7,267 bases of DNA from JAAZHN01 sp964605575. Lineage in GTDB: Bacteria > Bacillota_I > Bacilli_A > RF39 > UBA660. The stretch spans positions 1-7,267 of the forward strand of contig CAZSDG010000046.1 of the NCBI GenBank assembly GCA_964605575.1. Direction: 5' to 3'. Both the position numbers and the translations under genes were made by a program. The stretch's first letter is position 1; each line of letters begins with the position of its first letter. The notes beneath the pieces were generated by a model. It searched no databases and had not been told where the DNA came from. It was given only the letters and a program-made list of their open reading frames with translations. This document shows positions 7,077-7,267 of the stretch, piece after piece.

Positions 7077-7226
7077 AATATAACTACCTCCATTTATATA
7101 TAATATTCTAAAAATAATTTCTACTTCATAATCATATTTATATCCCTTTTAATACTTTTCCATAAGAAGCAGTTACATCTTATTCACTCTCAATTAATAA
7201 TGTTTTTAAATAAATAATCCTTTGTT
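7077..7226 (-). promoter_or_regulatory. Long AT-rich 5' leader of the operon with competing short pairings
   Basis: About 150 nt separate the predicted transcription start from the KilA-N translation start. ATAAGA (7178-7183) can pair with TCTTAT (7162-7167). CTGCTTC (7166-7172), which lies mostly in that loop, can instead pair with GAAGTAG (7119-7125) as seven pairs including one G-U. ATATATAA (7136-7143) can pair with TTATATAT (7094-7101) just before the ribosome binding site. The pairings are short and AT-rich. I do not recognise a known riboswitch, T-box or ribosomal-protein leader and see no terminator. Confidence 0.3.
7084..7089 (-). promoter_or_regulatory. Perfect ribosome binding site of the ancestral KilA-N start
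   Basis: GGAGGT on the minus strand, 7 nt before TTG 7074-7076. It is the strongest ribosome binding site at the head of the operon, yet it serves a frame that closes after 12 codons. Confidence 0.75.
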
Positions 7227-7232
7227 CTTTAT

Positions 7233-7261
7233 ATTATAACACTTTTTATATATACAACCAA
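7233..7261 (-). promoter_or_regulatory. Extended -10 sigma-A promoter of the operon
   Basis: On the minus strand, TTGGTT (7256-7261) lies 17 nt before a consensus TATAAT (7233-7238). The latter is preceded by TGT, making an extended TGnTATAAT. Transcription should begin near 7226. It is the only strong promoter I see ahead of the five-gene run, so it probably drives rbgA, rnhB, the LTA-synthase-like gene and topA as well as the KilA-N gene. Confidence 0.75.
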
Positions 7262-7267
7262 AAACAT

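Noticed and set aside
7084..7226. T-box or known ribosomal-protein leader
   Set aside because: I see no T-box GGUGG-type antitermination sequence, no terminator, and no leader motif I can name.
6176..7267. Prophage or toxin-antitoxin module around the KilA-N gene
   Set aside because: Only one such gene is visible, with no integrase, repeats marking ends, partner toxin/antitoxin or other phage genes; the domain alone does not prove either.

Overview
The window comes from a very AT-rich, Gram-positive-type bacterium using the standard genetic code (tryptophan is TGG, and no gene needs TGA read through). Hand counts of 240-base samples give about 25% GC in rbgA and about 31% in the KilA-N gene. 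A lipoteichoic-acid-synthase-like enzyme, a small surface protein ending in an NPKTA sorting-like tail, strong GGAGG-type ribosome binding sites and a Firmicutes-style rbgA-rnhB-topA order all suggest a low-GC Bacillota, plausibly a gut member of the Erysipelotrichia/RF39-like Bacilli. That taxonomic placement is inference.

Every gene I can support is on the minus strand, so the window reads biologically from right to left. At the right edge (about 7226-7261) is a good sigma-A promoter with an extended -10, followed by a leader of about 150 nt. Five tightly packed genes follow: a KilA-N domain gene with a damaged 5' end (6176-7027, plus a detached start at 7038-7076), rbgA (50S assembly GTPase), rnhB (ribonuclease HII), an LTA-synthase-like membrane phosphotransferase, and topA (DNA topoisomerase I). 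The first four overlap by 11-20 nt, and only 29 nt separate the fourth from topA. A hairpin terminator that contains the topA stop codon ends the run at 628-654.

Beyond the terminator is an independent promoter (569-597) driving a small secreted, C-terminally membrane- or wall-anchored protein. It starts at GTG (542) and runs off the left edge.

The operon is mostly housekeeping: ribosome maturation (RbgA), ribonucleotide/RNA primer removal (RnhB) and supercoil control (TopA), with an envelope polymer enzyme between rnhB and topA. The unusual part is the promoter-proximal KilA-N gene. Its well-formed start site leads into a 12-codon frame that stops at TAA. The recognisable KilA-N reading frame resumes downstream in another frame, and the gene body carries a perfect 24-bp palindrome. 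I see no CRISPR array, insertion sequence, tRNA or rRNA, and no clear novel multi-gene system. The KilA-N locus and its leader are the best candidates for a second look.
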